A stretch of DNA of 64,000 nt from Kitasatospora setae KM-6054 (GTDB taxonomy: Bacteria; Actinomycetota; Actinomycetes; Streptomycetales; Streptomycetaceae): contig NC_016109.1 in assembly GCF_000269985.1 (NCBI RefSeq), positions 6,599,001 to 6,663,000 of the forward strand, read 5' to 3'. The translations under genes and the position numbers were made by a program. The notes under the pieces were generated by a model. It ran no database searches. It was not told the DNA's origin and saw only the letters and a list, made by a program, of their open reading frames with translations. Shown piece after piece: positions 15,962 to 24,909 of the stretch (its first letter is position 1; the number at the start of each line of letters is the position of its first letter).

Positions 15962-17602
15962 TCAGGCGGCGGTGGTGACGCTGGCGGTGGTGACGGTCGC
16001 GGCGGTGCCGGCGGGGGCGTCGGCGTCCGGGTGGGTGGCGGAGGCGGCGCCGGCCGCGACCCGGCGGGCCAGTTCGAGGCGCTTGATCTTGGTGGTGGCG
16101 GTCTGCGGGACGTCCTCCAGCCGCCACTGCACCGGCTCGGCCAGCGGGGGCAGGCCGACCACGGCGCGCTTCCACTCGGCGGCGTCCAGCGGCACGTCGT
16201 CGCGGGTGCACACGACGGGCACCGGGACGCCGTCCGGGCCGGGGATGATGACGACCTCGATCAGCGAGCGGATCCGGGTCAGCAGCTTGTCCTCGACCTC
16301 CAGGGTCGACTCGATGCCGGGGATCTCGTCCACCTCGCGGTCCAGCAGGTGCAGGCAGCCCAGCTTGGTCCGGTAGCCGAGGTCGCCCATCCGCCACCAG
16401 CCGTCGTTGACCTGCTTCTCCCAGCGCGGGTGCTCGCCCAGGTAGGTGACGATCCGGCCGTCGGTGCGGACCTCGATGAAGCCGGGGTTCTGCTTGGAGA
16501 CCGGGTTGCCGTCCCGGCTGACCACCCGCACGCCGGTCATGCCGGGGAACGGCGAGCCGACGCAGCGGCCGTCGAAGTCCGCGCCGCCCTGCCGGGTGTA
16601 GGTGCGGGCGGCGATCGGGCCGACCTCGCTCTGGCCGTACGCCTGGGCGAACAGCGCGTGCTTGCGGCGGGTCGCGTTCAGCAGGATGTTCACGGTCCGC
16701 GGGTGGATCGCGTCGAAGGTCGAGCTGAAGTACTTGACGTTGGCCAGCGGGGCGCGCGGGTCGTCGGCCAGCACCTCCCAGCGCAGGAAGGTGTTCGGGT
16801 GGGCCTCGATGAACCCGGGCGGGACCTGGGCGAAGATCTCGCCGACGGTCTCCGGCTCGTCGTCCCGCAGCACGATCAGCGGGTGGCCCTGGAGGATCGA
16901 GATCGGCATCGCGGTGAACATCCGCGAGTGCACGAAGGACACGTGCACGGCGACCGGCTCGCGCTTGGGGACGACCGAGAAGACGGTGGCCTGCGGGCGG
17001 TAGCGGGACTCGAAGGTGTGGCCGGTGTGCACCGCCAGCTTCGGGGTGCCGGTGGTGCCCGAGGTGTGGGTGATCAGCGTCGGGTGGCTCGGCGGCACCG
17101 GCACCGGGGCGACCCGCGGCGCGCCGGCCAGCGCGGCCAGCTCCACCGCGCCGTCGAAGCCGCCGCTCGCCAGCAGCACCTCGGCCGACAGGTCGAACAC
17201 CTCGGCCGGCAGGTGGTGCTCCAGCTTCTCCTGGTCGGTGATCAGGTACGGCCGGTTGACCCGGCGCAGCAGCTCGGCGACGGTCGCGCCGTCCAGCTTC
17301 GGCGACAGCAGCACCGGGATCGCGCCGATCCGGGCGATCGCGCAGGCCAGCAGCGTGATGTCGAAGCCGTCGCCCTTGTGCACCACCACGTGGTCGCCGA
17401 CCCGGACCTTCACCGACCACAGCCGGGAGGCGAAGTCGTCGACCAGGTCGGCGATCTCGGTCAGCGTCGCGCGCCGGCCCAGCTGCGGGGCGATGTCCAG
17501 GTCGTGGTCGAGGACCACGAAGTTCGCGGGGTGGCGGGCGGCCGCCCGGTCGAACAGCGTGCCCAGGCGGATGCCCTTGTTGCGGATGCGCTGGAGAAAC
17601 AT
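15962..17602 (-). CDS. Adenylate-forming (ANL) acyl-CoA ligase-like enzyme 2
   Basis: 546 residues, paralogue of the enzyme at 878-2467. The ATP loop is THTSGTTGTPK (near residue 190), A5 is AYGQSEVGP, GDLGYRTK follows, and the C-terminal Lys motif is TATTKIKRLEL. The final ~25 residues are a Thr/Ala-rich tail. It forms an acyl-adenylate and probably a thioester or amide. It is downstream of the SRPBCC gene and upstream of the large flavoprotein on the minus strand. Two diverged copies of one ligase family in one cluster suggest two activated building blocks, or one activation and one N-N or amide-forming step. Confidence 0.85.
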   Translation of the reverse strand: MFLQRIRNKGIRLGTLFDRAAARHPANFVVLDHDLDIAPQLGRRATLTEIADLVDDFASRLWSVKVRVGDHVVVHKGDGFDITLLACAIARIGAIPVLLSPKLDGATVAELLRRVNRPYLITDQEKLEHHLPAEVFDLSAEVLLASGGFDGAVELAALAGAPRVAPVPVPPSHPTLITHTSGTTGTPKLAVHTGHTFESRYRPQATVFSVVPKREPVAVHVSFVHSRMFTAMPISILQGHPLIVLRDDEPETVGEIFAQVPPGFIEAHPNTFLRWEVLADDPRAPLANVKYFSSTFDAIHPRTVNILLNATRRKHALFAQAYGQSEVGPIAARTYTRQGGADFDGRCVGSPFPGMTGVRVVSRDGNPVSKQNPGFIEVRTDGRIVTYLGEHPRWEKQVNDGWWRMGDLGYRTKLGCLHLLDREVDEIPGIESTLEVEDKLLTRIRSLIEVVIIPGPDGVPVPVVCTRDDVPLDAAEWKRAVVGLPPLAEPVQWRLEDVPQTATTKIKRLELARRVAAGAASATHPDADAPAGTAATVTTASVTTAA

Positions 17603-17687
17603 ATTCTCACTCTCTCGTGCGGGCGGTTCGGGAATTCCGTACGGAAATGCTCGGCGAGGGGTTCTCGACGGGATTTCCCGGCCGGGG

Positions 17688-18290
17688 TCAGTTCCCCTCG
17701 ATGACGTCCCGGATCCGGGAGAGGGTGTCGGCCAGGTCCTGCTCCAGCTTGGCCGTCCAGTCCGTGATGAACTGCGCGCGCTGGTCCTCGTCCAGGTCGG
17801 CCACGATCTTGTGGATGCCGGCGGTGGCCTTGCCCATCCGGAAGTGGTGCGTCAGCACCGAGCCCGCGCCGGCCGGCTCGACGTCGAAGCCCCAGATCGA
17901 CTCCTGGTCCTCGCGGGCGTGGGTGAGCATCATCCAGCGGAAGGTGCGGCCCGGCTCGGCCGCGGTGATCCGGGCCTCGGTGTACCAGGTGCCGCGGATC
18001 AGCGGGGCCCAGCCGACCACGTCCTCGGCGCGCAGGTTCTCGCCGCGGAAGATCGAGCCGACGGCGGACGGCTCGCCGGAGATCCACTCGCCGCCCATGC
18101 ACTCCGGGCTCCACTCGGCGCTGCGCGGCAGGTCGCTGACGACCGCGTAGACGTCCAGCGGGGCGGCCGCGACCGCGATCTGCGCCCGGAGCTCGAAGAG
18201 CGGCGAGGTGTCGATGACCGAGGCGCCGGCGGCCGGGGTCTCGACGGCGGGGATCTCGACGGCCGGGTTCTCGATGGTGGAATTCGTCAT
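17688..18290 (-). CDS. SRPBCC (START/polyketide cyclase-like) protein
   Basis: 200 residues. After a repetitive N-terminal tail (NPAVEIPAVETPAAG) comes a typical SRPBCC/Bet v1-like pattern: APLDVYAVVSDLPRSAEWSPECMGGEW, GSIFRGENL and FRMGKATAGIHKIV near the end. Such domains bind hydrophobic ligands and include aromatase/cyclases and hydroxylase partners. The ATG at 18290 is preferred over 18308 because AGGA precedes it. It is upstream of ANL ligase 2. A role in binding or shaping an aromatic intermediate is plausible, but no substrate can be named. Confidence 0.8.
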   Translation of the reverse strand: MTNSTIENPAVEIPAVETPAAGASVIDTSPLFELRAQIAVAAAPLDVYAVVSDLPRSAEWSPECMGGEWISGEPSAVGSIFRGENLRAEDVVGWAPLIRGTWYTEARITAAEPGRTFRWMMLTHAREDQESIWGFDVEPAGAGSVLTHHFRMGKATAGIHKIVADLDEDQRAQFITDWTAKLEQDLADTLSRIRDVIEGN

Positions 18291-18433
18291 GGTGGAAATC
18301 CTGTCCATTCGGCGGGGGAGTGGCAATTTCGGTGCCGGGGGTCCGTCAGGTTTGTCGCGGCGGATTCCCCGGAGTTTCCGGAAGGAGTTCCGGGAAGGGG
18401 AGGCCGGAAGGGCTTCCGGGAAATGCGCGCGGG

Positions 18434-19417
18434 TCAATTCCCGGCGGCGCGCAGCACGAGCTTCCCGCTGACCGCGCCGTCGTCCAGCCGCCGGTGCGCC
18501 TCGGCGGCCCGCGCCAGCGGCAGCACCTCGGTGGCGCGCGGGCGCAGCAGGCCGGCCGCGGTGAGGTGGTTGACGTGCGCGGCGGCGGCGGCCAGCTGGG
18601 CGCCGTCGGCGTGCGAGATGGCGAAGCCGAGGATCGAGCGGTCCTTCAGGTAGAGCGGTCCGACCGGCAGCACCGGCCTGGTCCGCAGCCCGGCCAGCAG
18701 CACCAGCCGGCCCCGGCTCGCCAGCAGGTCGACGCCGGTGTCCAGGTCGTTGCGGCCCGAGGTGTCGACGTGCACGTCCACCCCGTCCGGGCACAGCGCG
18801 CGGATCCTCCCGACCAGGTCGGGGTCGCGGTAGTCCAGCACCTCGGCGGCGCCCAGGCTCCGGACGTACCCGGCGTCCCGGGCCGAGGCGGTGGCCAGCA
18901 CCCGGGCGCCGGCGTGCGCGGCCATCACCACCGCGGCGCTGCCCACGTTGCCCGCCGCGCCGAGCACCAGCACGCTCTCGCCGGCCCGCAGCCGGGCCTG
19001 CTCGAACAGCGCCAGGTAGGCGGTGACGGCCGGGTGGGCCAGCGCCACCGCGTCGACCGGGTCGACGCCGTCGGGCAGCCGGTAGAGCCGGTCGACCGGC
19101 ACCACCGCGCGTTCGGCGGCGGCGCCCTGCCGGCCGTCGTGGCCCAGGCTGTTGCACCACACGCGGTCGCCGGGGCGGAAGCGGTGCGCGGCGGCCGGGC
19201 CGGTGCCGAGCACGGTGCCGACCAGGTCCCGGCCGATGACGAAGGGGAACTCCAGGGGGGTGCGCCAGGCTCCGGAGCGCACGAAGGTGTCCACGTGGTT
19301 GACGGAGACCACCTCGACGGCGACCAGCACCTCGTTCGGCCCCGGTACGGGGTCGGGGAGTTCGCCGTGCCGGATGGCGTCCGGGGAGCCCAGCTCATCT
19401 ATGTAGGCGGCAAGCAT
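18434..19417 (-). CDS. Zinc-independent MDR-type quinone reductase/dehydrogenase
   Basis: 327 residues, full family length. Contains the GroES-like start (MLAAYIDELGSPDAIRHGELPDPVPGPNEVLVAVEVVSVNHVD), the nucleotide-binding loop VLGAAGNVGSAAVVMA and the typical C-terminal LDDGAVSGKLVL. It lacks the zinc-ligand cysteines of alcohol dehydrogenases. It is an NADPH-dependent quinone or enone reductase by family. First gene of the minus-strand set 19417-13943 and divergent from the GNAT gene. Confidence 0.85.
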   Translation of the reverse strand: MLAAYIDELGSPDAIRHGELPDPVPGPNEVLVAVEVVSVNHVDTFVRSGAWRTPLEFPFVIGRDLVGTVLGTGPAAAHRFRPGDRVWCNSLGHDGRQGAAAERAVVPVDRLYRLPDGVDPVDAVALAHPAVTAYLALFEQARLRAGESVLVLGAAGNVGSAAVVMAAHAGARVLATASARDAGYVRSLGAAEVLDYRDPDLVGRIRALCPDGVDVHVDTSGRNDLDTGVDLLASRGRLVLLAGLRTRPVLPVGPLYLKDRSILGFAISHADGAQLAAAAAHVNHLTAAGLLRPRATEVLPLARAAEAHRRLDDGAVSGKLVLRAAGN

Positions 19418-19562
19418 GAGCCGGATTCTGGGCGGGCCGCCGGGGCCGCCGGGACCGCGCTGCCGGGTGTCTGTCAGGTGCCCCGGCGCCGCCCCCCGGG
19501 TCTGACGGACCCCCGCCCGGCCGCTGCCCGCCGGGCCCGCCGGCTCCTAGGATCCCGGGCCC

Positions 19563-20009
19563 ATGGAACTCACCCTGACCGACGTGCCCGTCCCCGGCGA
19601 ACTGCTGACCGCGCACGTCGAACCGCTGATCCGGGTGCTGCGCCCGGCCCTGGACGCCGACGGCTTCGCCCGGTTCGCCGCCGAGGCCGCCGGGCAGGGC
19701 CTGGTCTTCACCGCCGCCCTCGACCCGGCCGGCCGCTGCCTGGGCGTGGCCGCGCACCGGGTGCTGGCCACCAGCCGGGGCCGGGTGCTCTTCGTGGACG
19801 ACCTGGTCACCTCGCCCGCCGCCCGCTCCACCGGCGTCGGCGCCCGGCTGCTGGCCGCGCTGGCCGAGCGCGGCCGGGCGGCCGGCTGCGTCCGGATCGA
19901 ACTCGACTCCGGCGTGCAGAACCACGGCGCGCACCGCTTCTACCACGCCCGCCGGATGGCGGTCGCCGCCTTCCACTTCACCCTCGACCTGCACCCGGAG
20001 CGGCCCTGA
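19563..20009 (+). CDS. GNAT-family N-acetyltransferase
   Basis: 148 residues with the GNAT acetyl-CoA pyrophosphate loop RSTGVGARLLAAL (motif A) preceded by VLFVDDLVTSPAA and followed by the YHARRM segment of motif B. Single-domain, cytosolic. The substrate is unknown. It precedes the DAHP synthase gene by ~130 bp and might be in the same transcript; acetylation of an amine intermediate or resistance by acetylation is conceivable. Confidence 0.85.
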   Translation: MELTLTDVPVPGELLTAHVEPLIRVLRPALDADGFARFAAEAAGQGLVFTAALDPAGRCLGVAAHRVLATSRGRVLFVDDLVTSPAARSTGVGARLLAALAERGRAAGCVRIELDSGVQNHGAHRFYHARRMAVAAFHFTLDLHPERP

Positions 20010-20141
20010 CCGGCCCTGACCCGGGCGGTCGGTACCTGATGGACGGGCCCGGCACCTGACGCAGTGGGCGGGGGAGCGTGGAGAGCGGTCGGCCGGGGCC
20101 ACAGGATCCAAGGGTCCGCTTCTGTGTACCGGGGAGAGCCC

Positions 20142-21314
20142 GTGAACAACGTCCTACTCGCCGTCGGCACCGAGACCGCGCTCCAGCAGCCGGACTGGGC
20201 CGATTCGCCCGCACTGCCCTACGTCAGAGACGAACTCGCCACCCGCCCCGCCCTGGTCGCCCCGGGCGACGTCCGCCGGCTCCGGGCGCACCTCGCCGAG
20301 GTCGCGGCCGGCCGGGCGCACGTCATCCAGACCGGTGACTGCGCGGAGGACCCGGCCGACCGCACCGCCGACCGGGTGGCCGGCCGGGCCGCGCTGCTGG
20401 ACCTGCTGGCCGGCGCGCTCCGGCTGACCACCCGCCGCCCGGTGCTGCGGATCGGCCGGATCGCCGGACAGTTCGGCAAGCCCCGCTCCAGCGCCACCGA
20501 ACTGGTCGACGGCGTCGAACTGCCGGTCTACCGCGGCCACATGGTCAACGACCCGGCCCCCGACCCGGACAGCCGCCGCCCCGACCCGCTGCGCCTGCTG
20601 GCCGGCTACGACGCCGCCGCCGAGACGGTCCGCCGGCTCGGCTGGGGCGGCCCCACCTGGGGCGCCGACCTCACCCCGACGGTGTGGACCAGCCACGAGG
20701 CGCTGCTGCTCGACTACGAGCTGCCGATGCTCCGGCAGGACGGGGAGGGCCGCACGCTGCTCGCCTCGACGCACTTCCCGTGGATCGGCGAGCGCACCCG
20801 CCAGGTGGACGGCGCCCACGTCGGCCTGCTGGCCGGGGTGGTCAACCCGGTCGCCTGCAAGGTCGGCCCGGCGATGGCCCCCGACGAGCTGCTCGACCTG
20901 TGCGAGCGGCTCGACCCGTGGCGCGAGCCGGGCCGGCTGACGCTGATCGCCCGGATGGGCGCGCAGCACGCGGCGGGCCGGCTGCCGGTCCTGGTCGAGG
21001 CGGTCCGCAAGGCCGGGCACCCGGTGGTCTGGCTGACCGACCCGATGCACGGCAACACCGTCTCCACCGCGTCCGGCCTGAAGACCCGGCTGCTGGACAC
21101 CGTCGTCCAGGAGGTCCAGGACTTCCAGGCCGCGGTGGCCCTGGCGGGCGGGGTGGCCGGCGGCCTCCACCTGGAGACCACGCCGGACGCCGTCACCGAG
21201 TGCGCGTCCCGCCCGGACGATCTCGACCGGGTCGGGGAGCACTACACCAGCTTCTGCGACCCCCGCCTCAACCCGGACCAGGCCCTCGCCGTGGTCCGGG
21301 CCTGGCAGGGCTGA
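20142..21314 (+). CDS. phzC: Class II DAHP synthase (PhzC-like)
   Basis: 390 residues from GTG 20142 (GGGGAGAG just upstream; the open frame extends 26 codons further without a ribosome site). Conserved class II features: VIQTGDCAED with the metal-binding Cys, RIGRIAGQFGKPRSS, WTDPMHGNT-type segment (LTDPMHGNT) and GGLHLETTPDAVTEC. It condenses phosphoenolpyruvate with erythrose 4-phosphate, feeding the shikimate pathway. Dedicated copies occur in secondary-metabolite clusters that draw on chorismate, and here the next genes are EntA-, PhzD- and PhzE-like, so its job is chorismate supply. Confidence 0.92.
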   Translation: MNNVLLAVGTETALQQPDWADSPALPYVRDELATRPALVAPGDVRRLRAHLAEVAAGRAHVIQTGDCAEDPADRTADRVAGRAALLDLLAGALRLTTRRPVLRIGRIAGQFGKPRSSATELVDGVELPVYRGHMVNDPAPDPDSRRPDPLRLLAGYDAAAETVRRLGWGGPTWGADLTPTVWTSHEALLLDYELPMLRQDGEGRTLLASTHFPWIGERTRQVDGAHVGLLAGVVNPVACKVGPAMAPDELLDLCERLDPWREPGRLTLIARMGAQHAAGRLPVLVEAVRKAGHPVVWLTDPMHGNTVSTASGLKTRLLDTVVQEVQDFQAAVALAGGVAGGLHLETTPDAVTECASRPDDLDRVGEHYTSFCDPRLNPDQALAVVRAWQG

Positions 21315-21367
21315 GGACCCGCCGCGGCACCCCACCGCGGCGGGACGGAACATCAGGAGGTCCGAGA

Positions 21368-22138
21368 ATGGAGTACAAGGTCGCCCTGGTCACCGGCGCG
21401 GCGGGGGGCATCGGCGCCGCCGTCGCCCGCCGCCTCGGCGAGGAGGGCGCGATCGTCGCCGCCGTCGACCGCGACGCCGAACGGCTCGCCGAGAGCGTCG
21501 CGCGGATGGCCGCCGACGGGCTGCGGGTCGAGGCGTTCCGCGCGGACGTCACCAGCACCGAGGACGTCGAGGCGGTCGTCGCCGAGGTCGAGCGGACCCT
21601 CGGCCCGATCGACTACCTGGTCAACACCGCCGGGGTGCTGCGCCTCGGCGAGGTCAGGAAGTTCAGCGACGAGGACTGGAACAGCACCTTCGAGGTGAAC
21701 GTCAGCGGCGTCTTCCGGCTCTCCCGCGCGGTGGTCAACCGGATGGTCCCGCGCAGCCGGGGCGCCATCGTCACGGTGGCGTCCAACGCGGCCGGCACCC
21801 CGCGCACCGAGATGGCCGCGTACGGGGCGTCGAAGGCGGCGGCGACGATGCTCACCCGCAGCCTCGGGCTGGAGGTCGCCAAGTACAACATCCGCTGCAA
21901 CGTGGTGGCGCCCGGCTCGACCGACACCGCGATGCTCGCCTCGATGTGGGAGGACGAGCACGGTCGCGAGCGGACCATCGCGGGCAACCCGGCCTCGTAC
22001 AAGCTCGGCATCCCGCTCGGGAAGCTGGCCGCCCCCGTGGACGTCGCCGAGGCCGTCGTGTTCCTGCTGTCCGACCGCGCCTCGCACATCACCCTGCACG
22101 TGCTCACCGTCGACGGCGGAGCGACGCTCGGCGCCTGA
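21368..22138 (+). CDS. EntA-like 2,3-dihydro-(di)hydroxybenzoate/anthranilate dehydrogenase (SDR)
   Basis: 256 residues, classical short-chain dehydrogenase: TGAAGGIG at residues 9-16, NAAG-type segment VASNAAGTPR and catalytic Y152-x3-K156. The stretch TVASNAAGTPRTEMAAYGASK closely matches EntA/DhbA rather than generic SDRs. With PhzD and PhzE immediately downstream, the expected substrate is trans-2,3-dihydro-3-hydroxyanthranilate, oxidised with NAD to 3-hydroxyanthranilate. A strong AGGAGG site precedes the ATG. Confidence 0.88.
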   Translation: MEYKVALVTGAAGGIGAAVARRLGEEGAIVAAVDRDAERLAESVARMAADGLRVEAFRADVTSTEDVEAVVAEVERTLGPIDYLVNTAGVLRLGEVRKFSDEDWNSTFEVNVSGVFRLSRAVVNRMVPRSRGAIVTVASNAAGTPRTEMAAYGASKAAATMLTRSLGLEVAKYNIRCNVVAPGSTDTAMLASMWEDEHGRERTIAGNPASYKLGIPLGKLAAPVDVAEAVVFLLSDRASHITLHVLTVDGGATLGA

Positions 22139-22195
22139 CGCCGGGCGCCGCCCGCCGCCGGCGGGCCCCACCCACCACTCACCGAGAGGACCACC

Positions 22196-22819
22196 ATGGC
22201 CGGCCTTCCGACCATCGAGCACTACCCGCTGCCGACCGGAGCGGACCTGCCCACCGCGATCCCGCGCTGGAGCGTCGACCCGGACCGGGCCGTCCTGCTG
22301 GTCCACGACATGCAGCGCTACTTCCTCCAGCCCTTCCCGGAGCCGCTGCGCCGCGAGGTGGTCGGCAACGTGGCCGCGCTGCGCCGCAGAGCCGACGCGC
22401 TGGGCGTGCCGGTCGCCTACACCGCGCAGCCCGGCGGGATGACGCCCGAGCAGCGCGGCCTGCTGAAGGACATCTGGGGCCCCGGCATGCGCACCACCGA
22501 GGAGGACCGCCAGGTGGTGCCCGAGCTGGCCCCGGCGGACGGCGACTGGGTGTTCACCAAGTGGCGCTACAGCGCGTTCTTCAACACCGAGCTGCTGGCC
22601 CGGATGCGCGCCGCCGGCCGCGACCAGCTGGTGGTCTGCGGCGTGTACGCCCACGTCGGGGTGCTCGCCACCGCCGTCGAGGCGTTCAGCAACGACCTGG
22701 AGACCTTCCTGGTGGCCGACGCGGTCGCCGACTTCTCCGGCGCCGAGCACCGGATGGCGATCGACTACGCGGCGCGCCGCTGCGCCGTCGTCGCGCTGGC
22801 CGACGAGGTGCTCCGGTGA
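22196..22819 (+). CDS. phzD: Isochorismatase-type ADIC hydrolase (PhzD)
   Basis: 207 residues, the usual PhzD length and nearly collinear with it. Catalytic Asp38 (LVHDMQRYF) and Lys122 (TKWRYSAF) are present, with YTAQPGGMT and CGVYAHVGVLAT. PhzD hydrolyses 2-amino-2-deoxyisochorismate (ADIC) to trans-2,3-dihydro-3-hydroxyanthranilate and pyruvate. Its stop overlaps the GTG of the PhzE-like gene (GTGA), so the two enzymes are translationally coupled. No phzF or phzG is present, which argues against phenazines. Confidence 0.95.
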   Translation: MAGLPTIEHYPLPTGADLPTAIPRWSVDPDRAVLLVHDMQRYFLQPFPEPLRREVVGNVAALRRRADALGVPVAYTAQPGGMTPEQRGLLKDIWGPGMRTTEEDRQVVPELAPADGDWVFTKWRYSAFFNTELLARMRAAGRDQLVVCGVYAHVGVLATAVEAFSNDLETFLVADAVADFSGAEHRMAIDYAARRCAVVALADEVLR

Positions 22820-24849
22820 CGCCCCCCGCCGCGGCCGGGCCGGACCGCGACCCGCTGGGCCCCGACCCGCTGGGCCTCGACGCGCTGGGCCTCGACGCGC
22901 TGGGCCCCGACCTGCTGGGCCTGGACCCGCTGGGCCGGGTGCTGGGCGCCGACCCGCCGCCGTTCGCGCTGCTGCACCGGCCGGAGGCCAACGGCCCCGG
23001 CGTGCTGGAGGTGCTGGTCGGCGAGGTCGCGCACGCCGCGACGCTGGACGCGCTGGAGCTGTCCGCCGCCGACCCCGGCCGGGGCGCGCACCAGGAGCTG
23101 CTCGCCCTCGTCCCGTACCGGCAGATCGCCGAGCGCGGCTTCGCCGCCCCGGACGACGGCACGCCGCTGGTGGCGCTGCGGGTGCGGGAGGAGCAGCGGA
23201 TCGGCCTGGCCGAGGCGCTCGGCCGGATCCGGGACGTGCCGATCCGGCTGGGCGAGGGCGGCTTCGACGTCTCCGACGAGGAGTACGCCGAGATCGTCCG
23301 CCGGGTGGTCGCCGAGGAGATCGGCACCGGCGCGGGCGCCAACTTCGTGATCAAGCGCTCGTTCCAGGCGGACGTCAGCGACTACTCGACCGCGCACGCG
23401 CTGGCGTTCTTCCGCCGGCTGCTCCAGCGCGAGTCCGGCGCGTACTGGACGTTCATCGTGTACACCGGCGGGCGGACGCTGGTCGGCGCCAGCCCGGAGC
23501 GGCACGTCAGCCTGCACGGCGGCACCGCGGTGATGAACCCGATCAGCGGCACCTACCGGTACCCGGCGCAGGGGCCGTCGCTGGCCGGGGTGATGGACTT
23601 CCTCGCGGACCGCAAGGAGATCGACGAGCTGTACATGGTCGTCGACGAGGAACTGAAGATGATGTCCCGGATCTGCCCGTCCGGCGGCCGGGTGGTCGGC
23701 CCGTTCCTGAAGGAGATGGCCCGGCTCGCGCACACCGAGTACGTCATCGAGGGCCGCACCGACCTCGACCCCAGGGAGATCCTGCGCGAGACGATGTTCG
23801 CGCCGACCGTCACCGGCAGCCCGCTGGAGAGCGCCTGCCGGGTGGTCGCCAAGTACGAGCCGGGCGGCCGCGGCTACTACAGCGGCGTGCTGGCGCTGTT
23901 CGGCCGGGACGAGCGGGGCGGGCGCAGCCTGGACTCCTCGATCCTGATCCGGACCGCCGACATCGACCGGACCGGCCGGGTCCGGATCGGCGTCGGCGCG
24001 ACCCTGGTGCGGCACTCCGACCCGCTCTCCGAGGTCGCCGAGACCCGGGCCAAGGCGGAGGGCCTGCTCTCCGCGCTGCGGGCCGACGACGCCGCCCGGT
24101 TCGCCGCCCACCCCCGGGTGCTGGCGGCGCTGGCGGAGCGCAACCGGACGATCGCCGGGTTCTGGCTGGCCGACGGGCAGCCGACGCCGCGGCGGGCCGC
24201 CGCGGACCCGGCGCTGGCCGGCCGCCGGGTGCTGGTGGTCGACGCCGAGGACACCTTCACCTCGATGATCGCCGGCCAGCTCGCCGCGCTCGGGCTGGAG
24301 GTGACGGTCCGCCGGTTCGACGAGCCGTACTCCTTCGACGGGCACGACCTGGTGGTGATGGGCCCCGGGCCCGGCGACCCGCGCGAGGTCGGCGACGCCA
24401 AGATCGCCCACCTGCGGGGCGCCGTGGGCACGCTGCTCGACCAGCGGCGGCCGTTCCTCGCGGTCTGCCTCAGCCACCAGGTGCTGAGCACCCTGCTCGG
24501 CCTGGAGCTGGTCCGCCGGGCCGAGCCCAACCAGGGCACCCAGCGCCGGATCGACCTGTTCGGCCGCCCCGAACTCGTCGGCTTCTACAACACGTTCGCC
24601 TCCCGCAGCGCCGTGGACGCGCTGGAGATCCCGGACCTCGGCCGGGTGGAGGTCAGCCGCGACCCGGAGACCGGCGAGGTGCACGCGCTGCGCGGACCGC
24701 ACTTCGCGTCCACCCAGTTCCACCCCGAGTCGGTGCTCACCCAGAACGGCCCGGGCATCGTCGCCGCCCTGCTGGCGGCCCTCCCGGAGCGGGCGCCGAT
24801 GCCCGCCGGGCTCCGCGCCGTGGCACCTGACAGGGTCCTGGCGCGCTGA
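22816..24849 (+). CDS. phzE: ADIC synthase, anthranilate synthase-like fusion (PhzE)
   Basis: 677 residues from GTG 22816. Residues ~55-430 are the chorismate-binding domain (GTYRYPAQGPS, IDELYMVVDEELKMM, EYVIEGRTDLDPREILRETMFAPTVTGSPLESACR); the C-terminal ~210 residues are a class I glutamine amidotransferase with Cys551 (AVCLSHQVLS) and His636 (FHPESV). It converts chorismate plus glutamine ammonia to ADIC. Odd: the first ~40 residues contain repeated D-x-LG pentapeptides (LDALG, PDLLG, LDPLG) encoded by ~15-bp tandem units, which are not part of the family core; an internal start cannot be excluded. Confidence 0.93.
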   Translation: MTPPAAAGPDRDPLGPDPLGLDALGLDALGPDLLGLDPLGRVLGADPPPFALLHRPEANGPGVLEVLVGEVAHAATLDALELSAADPGRGAHQELLALVPYRQIAERGFAAPDDGTPLVALRVREEQRIGLAEALGRIRDVPIRLGEGGFDVSDEEYAEIVRRVVAEEIGTGAGANFVIKRSFQADVSDYSTAHALAFFRRLLQRESGAYWTFIVYTGGRTLVGASPERHVSLHGGTAVMNPISGTYRYPAQGPSLAGVMDFLADRKEIDELYMVVDEELKMMSRICPSGGRVVGPFLKEMARLAHTEYVIEGRTDLDPREILRETMFAPTVTGSPLESACRVVAKYEPGGRGYYSGVLALFGRDERGGRSLDSSILIRTADIDRTGRVRIGVGATLVRHSDPLSEVAETRAKAEGLLSALRADDAARFAAHPRVLAALAERNRTIAGFWLADGQPTPRRAAADPALAGRRVLVVDAEDTFTSMIAGQLAALGLEVTVRRFDEPYSFDGHDLVVMGPGPGDPREVGDAKIAHLRGAVGTLLDQRRPFLAVCLSHQVLSTLLGLELVRRAEPNQGTQRRIDLFGRPELVGFYNTFASRSAVDALEIPDLGRVEVSRDPETGEVHALRGPHFASTQFHPESVLTQNGPGIVAALLAALPERAPMPAGLRAVAPDRVLAR

Positions 24850-24909
24850 TTGTCCGCCCCACGGGCGGCCGGAAGCATGAGACACGAAGGAGATGAAGGA
24901 GCCGTGCGG

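Noticed and set aside
20142..24849. A phenazine cluster
   Set aside because: PhzC, D and E types are present but phzF, phzG and phzA/B are absent; an EntA-like dehydrogenase points to 3-hydroxyanthranilate instead.
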